A DNA stretch of 7,714 nucleotides, taken from NCBI GenBank assembly GCA_019313025.1, contig JAFDCA010000358.1, positions 1-7,714 of the forward strand, in the 5' to 3' direction. This DNA comes from Deltaproteobacteria bacterium. Lineage in GTDB: Bacteria; Desulfobacterota; Desulfobacteria; Desulfobacterales; UBA11574. Shown piece by piece: positions 1 through 7,494 of the stretch (positions within the stretch are counted from its first letter, which is position 1; every line of letters starts with the position of its first letter). The notes under the pieces are model-generated. The model had not been told where the DNA came from. It ran no database searches and worked only from the letters and a program-made list of their open reading frames with translations. The translations under genes were made by a program, and so were the position numbers.

Positions 1-294
1 AATGGCAGCGGAACAATAGAAACAAATCAAAATGAGGACATTGCCTATCTATTGAATGCCAACCATCAGCTGATAAGACAAAAAGATGGCAACTCCAGAT
101 CTAACAAATCCCTGATCGACCATGTGAACGAACTGGAATTTAAATACTTTAACAGGGATAATGAAGAAACGATTATCTTTGACGATATCCATACAGTTCA
201 AATTTCCTTGACCGTACGAGAACCGGCCGGAAAAGACAAATTTATAAGCCGTACCTATTCCACCCGGGTCATTTGCCGTAACCTGGTTATTTAG
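1..294 (+). CDS. pilW: PilW-like type IV pilus minor pilin, C-terminal part (5' end outside window)
   Basis: The reading frame is open from the first base to a TAG at 292-294, giving the last 97 residues of a protein that starts upstream of the window. The fragment has the layout of PilW C-termini: a stretch reading 'IAYLLNANHQLIRQ', then 'LIDHVNELEFKYFN', a segment predicting beta strands ('DIHTVQISLTVRE'), and the closing 'RTYSTRVICRN' motif. In this family the last strands of the pilin head end in a conserved Arg-Asn. PilW is an inner-membrane-inserted minor prepilin that joins the priming complex at the pilus tip. The next two genes are PilX-like and PilY1-like in the usual operon order, which supports the call. 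The N-terminal methylation helix cannot be checked here. The family call is fairly sure; the symbol is by analogy. Confidence 0.72.
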   Translation, partial: NGSGTIETNQNEDIAYLLNANHQLIRQKDGNSRSNKSLIDHVNELEFKYFNRDNEETIIFDDIHTVQISLTVREPAGKDKFISRTYSTRVICRNLVI

Positions 295-315
295 AAAAAG
301 ATTTGGAAAAATCAG

Positions 316-340
316 CCACTAAGATACGAAGGCACAGAAA
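316..340. repeat. Degenerate 8-nt periodic intergenic repeat
   Basis: The gap between the PilW-like and PilX-like genes holds three successive 8-mers, CACTAAGA, TACGAAGG and CACAGAAA (from 317), fitting the pattern YAC followed by an A/G-rich half. Similar 'CACTAAG-ACACGAAG' strings are, from memory, scattered between genes in many environmental bacterial genomes. Function is unknown. With only three degenerate units this could be chance. Confidence 0.3.
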
Positions 341-376
341 AATAGAAATATGAAGTTTAAACTTTTTTTTAAAAAT

Positions 377-381
377 AGAGG
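377..381 (+). promoter_or_regulatory. Ribosome binding site of the PilX-like gene
   Basis: AGAGG ends 11 nt before the ATG at 393 and 14 nt before the tandem ATG at 396. The spacing is slightly long for the first ATG and longer for the second, so the first start is preferred. Confidence 0.5.
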
Positions 382-392
382 ATTATCAGACC

Positions 393-896
393 ATGATGAA
401 AACCACATCTATTCTGAAAAATGAACATGGCGGTTTGATGGTTATAATATCCGTCATGCTTCTGGCATTGTTGACAATTATCAGCGTTGCCGCCTCGAAG
501 ACAGCCAACACGGAAATCAGCATCGCCGCCAATGAATATGTTTACCAGCGCTGTTTTTACAATGCCGAAGGGGCTATCCTGGAAGTTGTTGATTTATTGG
601 AAGGCAGCGCATCCCCCCTGGAAAGTCTTCCCTCATGGATGAGTCTGGATGAGGAAGTTATCAACGACGGCACGGTTTTCACACTCTGGCAGGATAGTGA
701 AAGATTGAATGGTGTCGTCCCCCAGGCATCCGTAATTGATTCGCAAAATACTGATTATCTGAGTGTTCACCACGGAATTCTTTCAGGCAGTTCATTGGAT
801 ATGAGCAAACCCGCCAAACATACATTTTCAATTTACGGCCGATCTAAAAGCAAAGGTCTGGTCATGCTAAAAATAGGCTACGCAAAAATCTATTAG
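393..896 (+). CDS. pilX: PilX-like type IV pilus assembly protein (minor pilin)
   Basis: This 167-residue protein matches the PilX N-terminal pattern. A short polar lead carries 'NEHGG' at residues 10-14, followed by one hydrophobic helix at about 15-35 ('LMVIISVMLLALLTII'), then 'TANTEISIAANE' and 'CFYNAEGAI' at about 38-62, equivalent to the family's 'E..IAgN......AfYaAEaai'. The remaining ~100 residues form a variable head that I cannot match to anything. PilX is a minor pilin which, with PilV, PilW and PilE/FimU, primes pilus assembly in the inner membrane and places PilY1 at the tip. The gene lies 98 nt after the PilW-like gene and is followed by the PilY1-like gene after a long 198-nt leader, all on the same strand. 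It has two tandem ATG codons (393 and 396), and AGAGG at 377-381 favours the first. The length is normal for the family. Confidence 0.78.
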   Translation: MMKTTSILKNEHGGLMVIISVMLLALLTIISVAASKTANTEISIAANEYVYQRCFYNAEGAILEVVDLLEGSASPLESLPSWMSLDEEVINDGTVFTLWQDSERLNGVVPQASVIDSQNTDYLSVHHGILSGSSLDMSKPAKHTFSIYGRSKSKGLVMLKIGYAKIY

Positions 897-1083
897 GAAG
901 CAATGGGAACGAGCTGCCAATGACTCATTGTGGAGCCGGTTCTAATTGCAGCCAGGGGGAGTTTGCTCACTGGCGGGTATTTTCTTCTTTTCTCTCGGAG
1001 CCGGCTGAGATCAAAACCCGTTAACTCTATGAGCTCTGAGAGAGATCTCATGCCCCAAAGTTCGACCGGGCCCTTCAATTTTC
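897..1083 (+). other. Structured pilX-pilY1 spacer / candidate mRNA leader
   Basis: The 198 nt between the PilX-like stop and the preferred PilY1 start (1095) have no supported gene and several hairpin-capable segments. These are CAATG-act-CATTG (918-930), GCTGC/GCAGC (913-917 with 948-952), GCCAG/CTGGC (951-955 with 970-974) enclosing GAG-tttg-CTC, CTCGG/CTGAG with a 6-nt loop (994-998 with 1005-1009), and ATGAG/CTCAT plus an inner TCT/AGA (1029-1051). The first outer stem and the GCCAG stem share bases 951-952, so they exclude each other. The pilY1 frame is open back to 924, so an upstream GTG at 930 could start a longer protein, but the signal peptide sits right after the ATG at 1095. No known riboswitch consensus was recognised. 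Confidence 0.4.
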
Positions 1084-1085
1084 AG

Positions 1086-1091
1086 AGGAGG
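1086..1091 (+). promoter_or_regulatory. Strong Shine-Dalgarno sequence setting the pilY1 start
   Basis: AGGAGG lies 3 nt before the ATG at 1095. It is the best ribosome binding site in the window, and together with the signal peptide that begins at this ATG it decides the start against the upstream GTG at 930. The spacing is short but the match is complete. Confidence 0.7.
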
Positions 1092-1094
1092 CAT

Positions 1095-4000
1095 ATGAAG
1101 CGACATTTTAAACAACACAATTATTTTTTTGCCGGGTTTGCGGAAAAATTTTGCCCCGGCCTGATAATCGTGTTTTTAAGTACTTTTTTGACTGCTGTTT
1201 TCTTTTCAACAAACCCTGTTCAGGGGGCCATGGACCTGGCCGATGAACCCATGATGACCAGAATCAAACCCGCGCCCGCCAGCATCATGATTTTACTGGA
1301 CGACTCCGGGAGCATGAACTTTGAGGTCCTGGCAGCCGATTATTTCGAAGGGCGATTTCCCAATCCTGATGAAGGGGAGCAAGATGGGTACTGCTATATT
1401 TTTGACTATACCGATGATAATGCCTTTCAAGATGCCACCCGATACATGGGACAAGCCGGCAGGAAACTTTGGAAATCCCAGTCTCATGAATATAACGCCT
1501 TGTACTACAATCCGGCGGTGACCTATGACCCCTGGCCCGGGTACGCCAATCAGGACTTCCTGCCTGCCGACAAGGAATTCCCTGAGATCCATCCGTTTAA
1601 GAAAACCGCGGGTGCCATTGACCTTGACGGGGAATCCTTTTCCGTCATCCTTGAACTGGAAGCCCTACCCGATGCCATCCTGCAGGTTAAACATGCTCAC
1701 TACTTCCAGAAAGCAGAAAACGGTGACATATACCTCGTTGTGCTGGATGGAGATGAAAAGAAGACAAAATACTTTGCAATCACGACAGTCGATGGTAGTG
1801 GTATGACGGAAAAGATCAAGAAGGTAAGATCGGTGACCGCACCGCCCGGGGAAATTCAGGTATATGAATATGATAAGGCGCGGCAGAACTTTGCCAACTG
1901 GTATACCTACCACCGGCGTAGAGAATATGTGGCCAAGGGTGCCATCGCCGGGGTGATTAAAAATCTCAAGGGAGTCAGGGTTGGTATCCTGAGCATAAAC
2001 GGTACGATCATTGTACCGCTTAAACCCGTGGGCGTCTGGAAAGAAAACATTTATTATGACGAAACCACTGCGCTGCTTCAAGAATTATACGCCTGCGACT
2101 CCGGAGGGGATACGCCGTTGAGAGAAGGTCTTCATGATGTGGGAAACTACTATAACAGCAATTCAAAAAATCTGACTCATTACAGGGGCAAAAGCGTGGT
2201 GGGGGACGATCCTCCATATTTTCCGGAAGCTGAAGGCGGCGCCTGTCAACAAAGCTTTACCATCATTATAACGGATGGCTACTACAGCTATGATATCAAG
2301 GATCTCGAGGTAGACAATGCCGATGGCGACGATAAAAGCCTTTATGATGACAGATGCTATGCAGACGCCCTGTCCGAAACTCTGGCGGATGTGTCCATGT
2401 ATTATTATGAAAATGATCTGTCACCGGACCCGGAGGATGCGCCATCGGGAAAAGGTCTTCCGGATCGAGTTTACGACCCGGAACTGGTGTATAAAAATTC
2501 TCCAGACAAGGCACCGCACCAGCACATGGTCACGTACGCGATGGCCTTTGGCGTAACCGGCAATTTAGACCCGGACAATTATGAAGGTGATCCGGCCAGT
2601 CAGCACTACCTCAAAGAAATGGACGAAAAAAATGACACATATGGCAATTACCCGAACTGGCCCGGGAGAATAGACGCGAAATCGAAAGAAACGATTGATG
2701 ACCTGTTTCACGCCACAGTCAATGGAAGAGGCAGGGTTTTAAACGCTAAAGATCCGCAGGAACTGGTAAAGGTGTTAACCGCGCTCACAAGCAATGTACT
2801 GGACCGGCTTGGCTCGTCTTCCGCGATATCGATGAACAAAGATGCACGGTATGGTGGGGTTGGCAATGACCTCCTCATGTTTCTAGCCGGCTATATTACC
2901 GGTGATTGGAGCGGTGATGTCAAGGCATATCGCCTAGATTCAAACACCGGTGAAATTCTCGGTGAGGATTCCGCTTGGTCTGCCGCTGAAAGTTTGAATC
3001 TCAAGCCATGGTATCAACGGAACATACTCAGCTATAACGGGAGCTTTGGCATTGAATTTGACGAATATCAGCTGACAGACACGCAAAAGACCATATTGGG
3101 ACCGGATTTTAGAGAAGTGATTGGGTATATCAAAGGTGAAAAAATCGACGGCTACCGTATTCGTTCAACAAAACTGGGAGATATTGTACACTCTTCTCCG
3201 GTACTTGAAGAAGGGATTTTATATGTGGGTGCAAATGACGGTATGCTGCACGCTTTTGAAATTAGGGCCGATAGTGACGGAAAAATAAAGGGAGATGAAA
3301 TTTTTGCCTATGTCCCGAGCTTTGTGTTTGAAAATCTTAAAGCGCTTGCAAATCCCGGCTACCTCCATAAATATTATGTGGATCTTACCCCTACCGTGGG
3401 TAAAGGAAAGGGCCTTCTGGGAGGAGAGGATTTTAAAAAGGTATTGATCGGTGGATTGGGAAAAGGGGGCAAAGGCTATTTTGCTTTGGACATATCGGCT
3501 CCCGGATCCATAACGGCCGACAATGTTCTGTGGGAGTTCCCCAACACCGCCGGTCAAGATGATATAAATGATATCGGGTTTTCGTTCAGCAAACCTTTAG
3601 TAATAAGGACAAATAGTGTCGGCGAAGCTGAATCCTGGATCGTTATCTTTGGAAACGGCTATGACAGCGCCAATGGCAATGCTGTGCTTTATATGCTCAA
3701 TCCAATGACCGGTGACATCATAAAAAAGATTGTGGCGGACAATCCATACGTCGATTCGGGAAATGGACTTTCCAGCCCGATTGCGGTGGATGTCAATGCC
3801 GATGAAAAAGTGGATTTTGTATACGCGGGAGATCTTAAGGGCAATATGTGGAAATTTGACCTCACCGGCCCTAATGCCAACCAATGGGGGGTGGCCTATA
3901 ATGATGGAACCCATGATCAGCCCCTCTTTAAGGCTGAGGGCCCTTACGGCTCCGAACAGGCGATAACCTCAAAACCGGAAGTGATGTTGCATCCCGACAG

Positions 4001-4820
4001 CCATGGGTTAATGGTTTTGTTCGGTACCGGGAAATTCCTGGGAAACAGTGATTTTACCGATCACAGCACTCAATCCGTCTATGGTATCTGGGATTACGGT
4101 GATCGCGTTTATTATCCGGGAGAATGGGGCGACTACAGCAACGATGACGACCAGGAATATTTGGGGACTTTTACCAGGGATCACCTTTCCAATCAGCCGC
4201 AAAATGTTACGCTCTTAAAGCAAACCAGTGATCCTTATACGGTTTTCGTAAACGGCGAAAACGACAGCCCTGTCGAAATCAATCTCAGAGTCATGAGCAG
4301 CGATCAACCGATATGGAAAACAAGGTATGACAATGATACAAAAGGCAAACCCGATTTTCCGGACCTGTCGGATATCGGAACAAGCCATGCCGGCTGGTAC
4401 TATGACCTGCCGCTTGTCGGGGAAAGAATAATAAATGACTTGCAGCTGCGGGATGGAAGACTGGCGGCGAGCTGTTTTAGGCCTGGTCCGGATCGCTGCA
4501 GCGATGAAAGTAACTCTTTTTTAATGGAGCTGAATGCATTTACCGGGGGCGGTATCCCCGGGGCCATATTTGATCTCAATGAAGATGGTGTCATTGACGC
4601 GGCAGATACCGTTATCACCGGATATGACGCAGAAAATAATCCGATCAGGGTCCCACCAGCGGGCATAAAAATGCCGGGTAATCTTCAACCACCGGTCAGC
4701 TTAAGGTTGAACCATCGAGTCGCCATGAATTATTTGAGCTCTTCCACCGGAACCGTTCACATGCTTAAATCACCGGCAATCAAACTGGGAGTGATCTACT
4801 GGAAAGAACTCGAACAATAG
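1095..4820 (+). CDS. pilY1: PilY1-type pilus tip adhesin / assembly protein
   Basis: From the ATG at 1095 the product has 1241 residues and is predicted to be exported and carried at the type IV pilus tip, where PilY1 proteins act in adhesion, pilus priming and surface sensing. Residues 1-45 form a signal peptide: basic start, hydrophobic core at 22-37, likely cleavage near 'VQGA'. A von Willebrand A domain follows (about 61-400) with a MIDAS-type metal site: D69-x-S71-x-S73, T340 in 'GGDTPL', and D394 in 'ITDG'. It carries a family-style insertion at about 170-250. The PilY1 beta-propeller starts near 690 ('GDIVHSSPVL', 'LYVGANDGMLHAF'). A calcium loop, D899-x-N901-x-D903-x-K905-x-D907, precedes 'YAGDLKGNMWKFDL', as in Pseudomonas PilY1. 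A second EF-hand/dockerin-like loop (D1160, N1162, D1164, D1168, D1171) lies near the C-terminus, after a conserved-looking 'GWYYDLP' block and the C1127/C1135 pair. The length is normal for the family. Confidence 0.9.
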   Translation: MKRHFKQHNYFFAGFAEKFCPGLIIVFLSTFLTAVFFSTNPVQGAMDLADEPMMTRIKPAPASIMILLDDSGSMNFEVLAADYFEGRFPNPDEGEQDGYCYIFDYTDDNAFQDATRYMGQAGRKLWKSQSHEYNALYYNPAVTYDPWPGYANQDFLPADKEFPEIHPFKKTAGAIDLDGESFSVILELEALPDAILQVKHAHYFQKAENGDIYLVVLDGDEKKTKYFAITTVDGSGMTEKIKKVRSVTAPPGEIQVYEYDKARQNFANWYTYHRRREYVAKGAIAGVIKNLKGVRVGILSINGTIIVPLKPVGVWKENIYYDETTALLQELYACDSGGDTPLREGLHDVGNYYNSNSKNLTHYRGKSVVGDDPPYFPEAEGGACQQSFTIIITDGYYSYDIKDLEVDNADGDDKSLYDDRCYADALSETLADVSMYYYENDLSPDPEDAPSGKGLPDRVYDPELVYKNSPDKAPHQHMVTYAMAFGVTGNLDPDNYEGDPASQHYLKEMDEKNDTYGNYPNWPGRIDAKSKETIDDLFHATVNGRGRVLNAKDPQELVKVLTALTSNVLDRLGSSSAISMNKDARYGGVGNDLLMFLAGYITGDWSGDVKAYRLDSNTGEILGEDSAWSAAESLNLKPWYQRNILSYNGSFGIEFDEYQLTDTQKTILGPDFREVIGYIKGEKIDGYRIRSTKLGDIVHSSPVLEEGILYVGANDGMLHAFEIRADSDGKIKGDEIFAYVPSFVFENLKALANPGYLHKYYVDLTPTVGKGKGLLGGEDFKKVLIGGLGKGGKGYFALDISAPGSITADNVLWEFPNTAGQDDINDIGFSFSKPLVIRTNSVGEAESWIVIFGNGYDSANGNAVLYMLNPMTGDIIKKIVADNPYVDSGNGLSSPIAVDVNADEKVDFVYAGDLKGNMWKFDLTGPNANQWGVAYNDGTHDQPLFKAEGPYGSEQAITSKPEVMLHPDSHGLMVLFGTGKFLGNSDFTDHSTQSVYGIWDYGDRVYYPGEWGDYSNDDDQEYLGTFTRDHLSNQPQNVTLLKQTSDPYTVFVNGENDSPVEINLRVMSSDQPIWKTRYDNDTKGKPDFPDLSDIGTSHAGWYYDLPLVGERIINDLQLRDGRLAASCFRPGPDRCSDESNSFLMELNAFTGGGIPGAIFDLNEDGVIDAADTVITGYDAENNPIRVPPAGIKMPGNLQPPVSLRLNHRVAMNYLSSSTGTVHMLKSPAIKLGVIYWKELEQ

Positions 4821-4880
4821 AAACTGGGGAAATATTGACTAACTTTTTTCATTCGTCACATTACTTCTACTTTGTCATAT

Positions 4881-5741
4881 TTATCTTTTTTTTTGAGACT
4901 CATAAAGCAATCTATTTTGGCACTGATAGTGGTCTTTGCGTTTTTTCCGCAAATGGCTAAGGTAGAGTTTTTCTTCTTTTAATAGATTTCCTTCATAAAA
5001 TTCTTTTTGCCATAGTTCGTAAATTTTGTCTTCTTCTTCAACTGTAAATGCGCCGCAATTGGCTATAATCCATTCATCAAAAAAAGGAACTTTTCTGAGT
5101 TTTTTTAGGTTGGAACTGTTTAAATATAGAATACCGTTTGAACTTTGATTAAACATACTTTCGATAACATGGTTCGGTATGTTCATGTCTTCAAGATAAT
5201 CCCGAACCACATTTGCCATTTCTAAATATTTATGTTCGGCCTCATTTGCGGATAAGCCCCTAAAATATTCTTTTTTAAAGCGCGGTCTGTGGACCCCTAT
5301 AGAAGAATCAGAAGTCAGTCTTTCCGCACCGGAGGCCCAGACAAAAAAACAGGCGCTCTCACAGAAATCACCGGAAAATACCTGGGTACGGATAACATTT
5401 TGCCTTATCATTCTACCAATTCTCATAGCCTCGTTCACGTCTCCGCCGTTCGAATTCAAATTTGCGAACTCGATAGTCTGTCTGCGTTGCTTTATCCGCT
5501 TTAGAAGGCGCTCAAATTCATCGGCATCCCCTTTTTCAAAAATCCCGGTTATATTGATGTGGCATTTTTTATGAAAAGGTTTTTCACCGGTATCATCGTG
5601 ACTCACCAGGACCTTCAGCTCCGCCGAGATAGCTTCAGTGGGAGCCAAGGCCAAAATTAAAGTTAGGATCACAAGCCAAATTCGAATATAACTTTTTTGA
5701 TAAGGTCTTGCGACAGTTTCCAATGCTATTTTGGGGCTCAT
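4881..5741 (-). CDS. Exported ClpP/crotonase-fold protein (COG3904-like predicted periplasmic protein)
   Basis: Numbering here is from the longest frame (TTG at 5771, 296 residues). The ATG at residue 11 (5741) is preferred as start because the TTG directly follows a stop codon and has no ribosome binding site, although the ATG's own site is weak (GAG 9 nt upstream). Residues 29-48 are a hydrophobic signal or anchor segment ending in 'AISA'. The rest resembles the ClpP/crotonase fold: 'ITGIFEKGDADEF' (74-86), the 'LNSNGGDVNEAMRIG' loop (105-119), 'GDFCESACFFVWASGAER' (134-151) placing Ser139 as the likely nucleophile, and 'IGVHRP' with His161, spaced as Ser and His are in ClpP. The third catalytic residue is not obvious. 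Such proteins are predicted periplasmic or membrane-bound serine proteases, but the substrate is unknown. The C-terminal 60 residues are highly charged. It converges on pilY1 with a 60-nt gap, and its sequence appears more AT-rich than pilY1, so a shared role is not implied. Confidence 0.68.
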   Translation of the reverse strand: MSPKIALETVARPYQKSYIRIWLVILTLILALAPTEAISAELKVLVSHDDTGEKPFHKKCHINITGIFEKGDADEFERLLKRIKQRRQTIEFANLNSNGGDVNEAMRIGRMIRQNVIRTQVFSGDFCESACFFVWASGAERLTSDSSIGVHRPRFKKEYFRGLSANEAEHKYLEMANVVRDYLEDMNIPNHVIESMFNQSSNGILYLNSSNLKKLRKVPFFDEWIIANCGAFTVEEEDKIYELWQKEFYEGNLLKEEKLYLSHLRKKRKDHYQCQNRLLYESQKKR

Positions 5742-5860
5742 TTTAAAGAGCTCGCAAAGCTTCTTTAACAATTAATTTTTCATCATCATTTAGTTGATAA
5801 CCTGAAACATCACTATGAGCTAATTAAGAGCATTGCCTCTACAAGGTTTGTGCCAGTTTC

Positions 5861-5891
5861 ATTATAAAAAAAATTCTTTATATAATTTCAA
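5861..5891 (-). promoter_or_regulatory. Candidate sigma70-type promoter of the ClpP-like gene
   Basis: On the - strand, TTGAAA (5891-5886) and TATAAT (5866-5861) are separated by 19 nt. The -10 box is perfect, but the spacer is longer than the usual 17. The predicted transcript would start near 5854, leaving a leader of roughly 85-115 nt. The site is just outside the IS66 end at 5907, so the gene keeps its own promoter. Confidence 0.42.
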
Positions 5892-5906
5892 CTTGTTAAA
5901 TAAATG

Positions 5907-5932
5907 GTATGCTCAGACTGTTTTCAGAGAAA
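5907..5932 (+). repeat. IS66 terminal inverted repeat, 3'-of-transposase end
   Basis: Reading inward on the + strand it begins GTATGCTCAGACTG. It matches the opposite end at 19 of 26 positions, with mismatches at positions 4, 6, 9, 12, 15, 16 and 23. It lies 42 bases beyond the transposase stop codon. Confidence 0.8.
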
Positions 5933-5974
5933 AATTGATGAAACGATCATAAATTTTCCTAAAGGATTGCCCGG

Positions 5975-7483
5975 TTATGCTGCTTTTCTTCTTTCAGGTT
6001 CGATGACGATATTATCTGAATACGTTTTCAATAATAATGGTTTGCCGGATCTTACGTAATGCTTCAAACTTTCTTTCAGAAATTTGGGAAAACTAATTCC
6101 CCGAAGCTTGCACGTCGTATAAATTGATAGCAGTATCGCGTATGCCTCAGCGCCTTCAGCTGATACACTTCCCCCGGATATTTTTCGTTTGAGAACACCT
6201 ATACGAATCAAGTACTCGGCGAAATTATTGTGAAAAGGAGTTTCGGGATGTTCTACAAATGTTAATATTCGTGGTTGCTGCCTTTTAACCTTTTTGATGA
6301 TCTCTTCTAGAACATTGTCTGGATTTGGCCATTTCAGTAAATCAGCCAAGCGTTTCTTTAATCGTTTCAAACGCCTTTGAAATACCAATTCGCCTAATTG
6401 ATCTCGGTTTTTCTGAAGTCGCTCACCATCGCGGATGATGCGCCTAAATTTGAGATAAAACTTTACGATGTCTGTCAGATGGGGAAAGGCATCACGAAAC
6501 TTGCGTATTTTGCGTAATAAATGCGATAGACAGCTTTGTTGTTCACATAACAGTGATAAGTACGCACTCCAGCCGTCTACCACCAAGACCCCGAAAAATA
6601 TTTCCCCAAGCACTCGGCGGACCACATCTGACCCTCTGGTTTTATCGACCGTAAAATAGGCCGTATCCTGGGTGCCGAATACCCACAGCCACCAGTTTTT
6701 CCCCCTTACCCGCCAGCCAGTCTCATCGGCGTGCAAAACAGCACCGTGCTTTATGTCATTTAAGATCTCCGCATATATATCCCTCATAATCCCGGCCACT
6801 CTGATGACATGGCGGCTGAGTCCAGATGTCGAAACGCTTAATTTGAAAAATGTCGCCAAGTATTGCCTGATTTTGGTGTATGGAAGACATAGCGCCACCC
6901 AAAGGTAACACAACAATACCGTGGCATTTAAACCCATATCGGACCCGGGCAAAGCCAAGTCAGATTTGGCGGTCGTTACCTGCTTGCAGTCAGCACAATA
7001 TTTCTTTTGTTGGGTTACCAGCGTCACAACCGTTTCTTCCGGTGGGGCAACTATGTCTTCAATAATTCGCTCATTGGTGCTTTCAAGAGGCGCCTGAGCA
7101 CTTAAATCTTTGCCGCACAAATCACATGTATCAACGGTAGCGGTTTGTTCGCTGTTCGGCACTTGATTCTTGGGGCGGTTGCCGGCCCCTTTGCGCGGCT
7201 TTCTGTTTCGCCTTTTGCCTTTCTTTTTATCTTTATCTTTGCAGCTGACTTTTTCCCATTCAGCTTGCTTTGATGAAGGTTTATTGACCTGCTTATTGGT
7301 GGCCGTTATTTTTTCCTGCTCAAATTTCTCCTTGAGCTCAGTGATTTCTTTCTCTAATTGGTTGACTCTGGTTTGTGATTGAAGGTATTTATCACGTAGC
7401 TCTATAAGTGCATTGACCAGCTTGGCTTTCCGCCATTTGAATAACATGTTGAAACTTGTTTTAAATATTTCCCCTATGTTCAC
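5975..7483 (-). CDS. tnpC: IS66-family transposase (TnpC type)
   Basis: This is a 502-residue DDE transposase that cuts and joins the ends of its own element. In order it has a predicted coiled coil (about 28-58), a very basic linker (about 84-105), a zinc-finger domain with C120-x-x-C123 and C163-x-x-C166, and the catalytic domain. The catalytic triad candidates are D253 in 'HADETGWRV', D303 in 'VVDGWSAY' and E423 in 'NNFAEYLIR'. The 'CLSH' pair (C318, H321) and the 'KRKISGG' to 'SIYTTCKLRG' tail are also IS66-like. One small difference is that the usual Arg after the catalytic Glu (AER) is Tyr424. The start is a GTG at 7483, chosen because TAGGTG (7493-7488) stands 4 nt upstream and the frame covers the expected N-terminus. 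No frameshift or internal stop is present, and the length is normal for the family. No accessory IS66 genes accompany it. Confidence 0.93.
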   Translation of the reverse strand: MNIGEIFKTSFNMLFKWRKAKLVNALIELRDKYLQSQTRVNQLEKEITELKEKFEQEKITATNKQVNKPSSKQAEWEKVSCKDKDKKKGKRRNRKPRKGAGNRPKNQVPNSEQTATVDTCDLCGKDLSAQAPLESTNERIIEDIVAPPEETVVTLVTQQKKYCADCKQVTTAKSDLALPGSDMGLNATVLLCYLWVALCLPYTKIRQYLATFFKLSVSTSGLSRHVIRVAGIMRDIYAEILNDIKHGAVLHADETGWRVRGKNWWLWVFGTQDTAYFTVDKTRGSDVVRRVLGEIFFGVLVVDGWSAYLSLLCEQQSCLSHLLRKIRKFRDAFPHLTDIVKFYLKFRRIIRDGERLQKNRDQLGELVFQRRLKRLKKRLADLLKWPNPDNVLEEIIKKVKRQQPRILTFVEHPETPFHNNFAEYLIRIGVLKRKISGGSVSAEGAEAYAILLSIYTTCKLRGISFPKFLKESLKHYVRSGKPLLLKTYSDNIVIEPERRKAA

Positions 7484-7487
7484 TCGG

Positions 7488-7494
7488 CACCTAC
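7488..7494 (-). promoter_or_regulatory. Ribosome binding site of the transposase gene
   Basis: GTAGGTG on the - strand ends 4 nt before the GTG start at 7483. Its first four bases (7494-7491) belong to the inner arm of the 10-bp inverted repeat at 7491-7519, so it can be masked in longer transcripts. Confidence 0.55.

Noticed and set aside
353..370. Palindrome AAGTTTAAACTT followed by T-run as an intrinsic terminator before pilX
   Set aside because: The stem is only four AT-rich pairs with a 4-nt loop, too weak to terminate, and it would separate genes of one operon.
931..950. Sigma54-type promoter (GG-N10-GC) before pilY1
   Set aside because: The GG and GC doublets around 932-949 do not have the required 10-nt spacing.
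893..1078. Antisense 61-codon frame opposite the pilX-pilY1 spacer
   Set aside because: No ribosome binding site, no recognisable domain, and it overlaps the leader of a well-supported operon; kept only as a hint within the spacer findings.
897..1094. Cyclic-di-GMP (GEMM) riboswitch ahead of pilY1
   Set aside because: The conserved GEMM core strings (such as GGGCAAACC and ACGCAAAGCC) are not present on the + strand; only generic hairpins are seen.
1293..4666. Many open frames on both strands inside pilY1
   Set aside because: They overlap a long, domain-supported reading frame and show low-complexity or basic translations with no family signature; they are frame shadows.
4821..4880. Bidirectional terminator between pilY1 and the convergent ClpP-like gene
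   Set aside because: No GC-rich stem-loop is visible; only T-rich runs and a 4-bp TGAC/GTCA repeat.
5289..5504. + strand frame inside the ClpP-like gene
   Set aside because: It lies opposite the conserved catalytic region of the - strand gene and has no family features.
6468..7382. + strand frames opposite the transposase
   Set aside because: All lie antisense to an intact IS66 transposase with conserved motifs; no sign of separate tnpA/tnpB genes.
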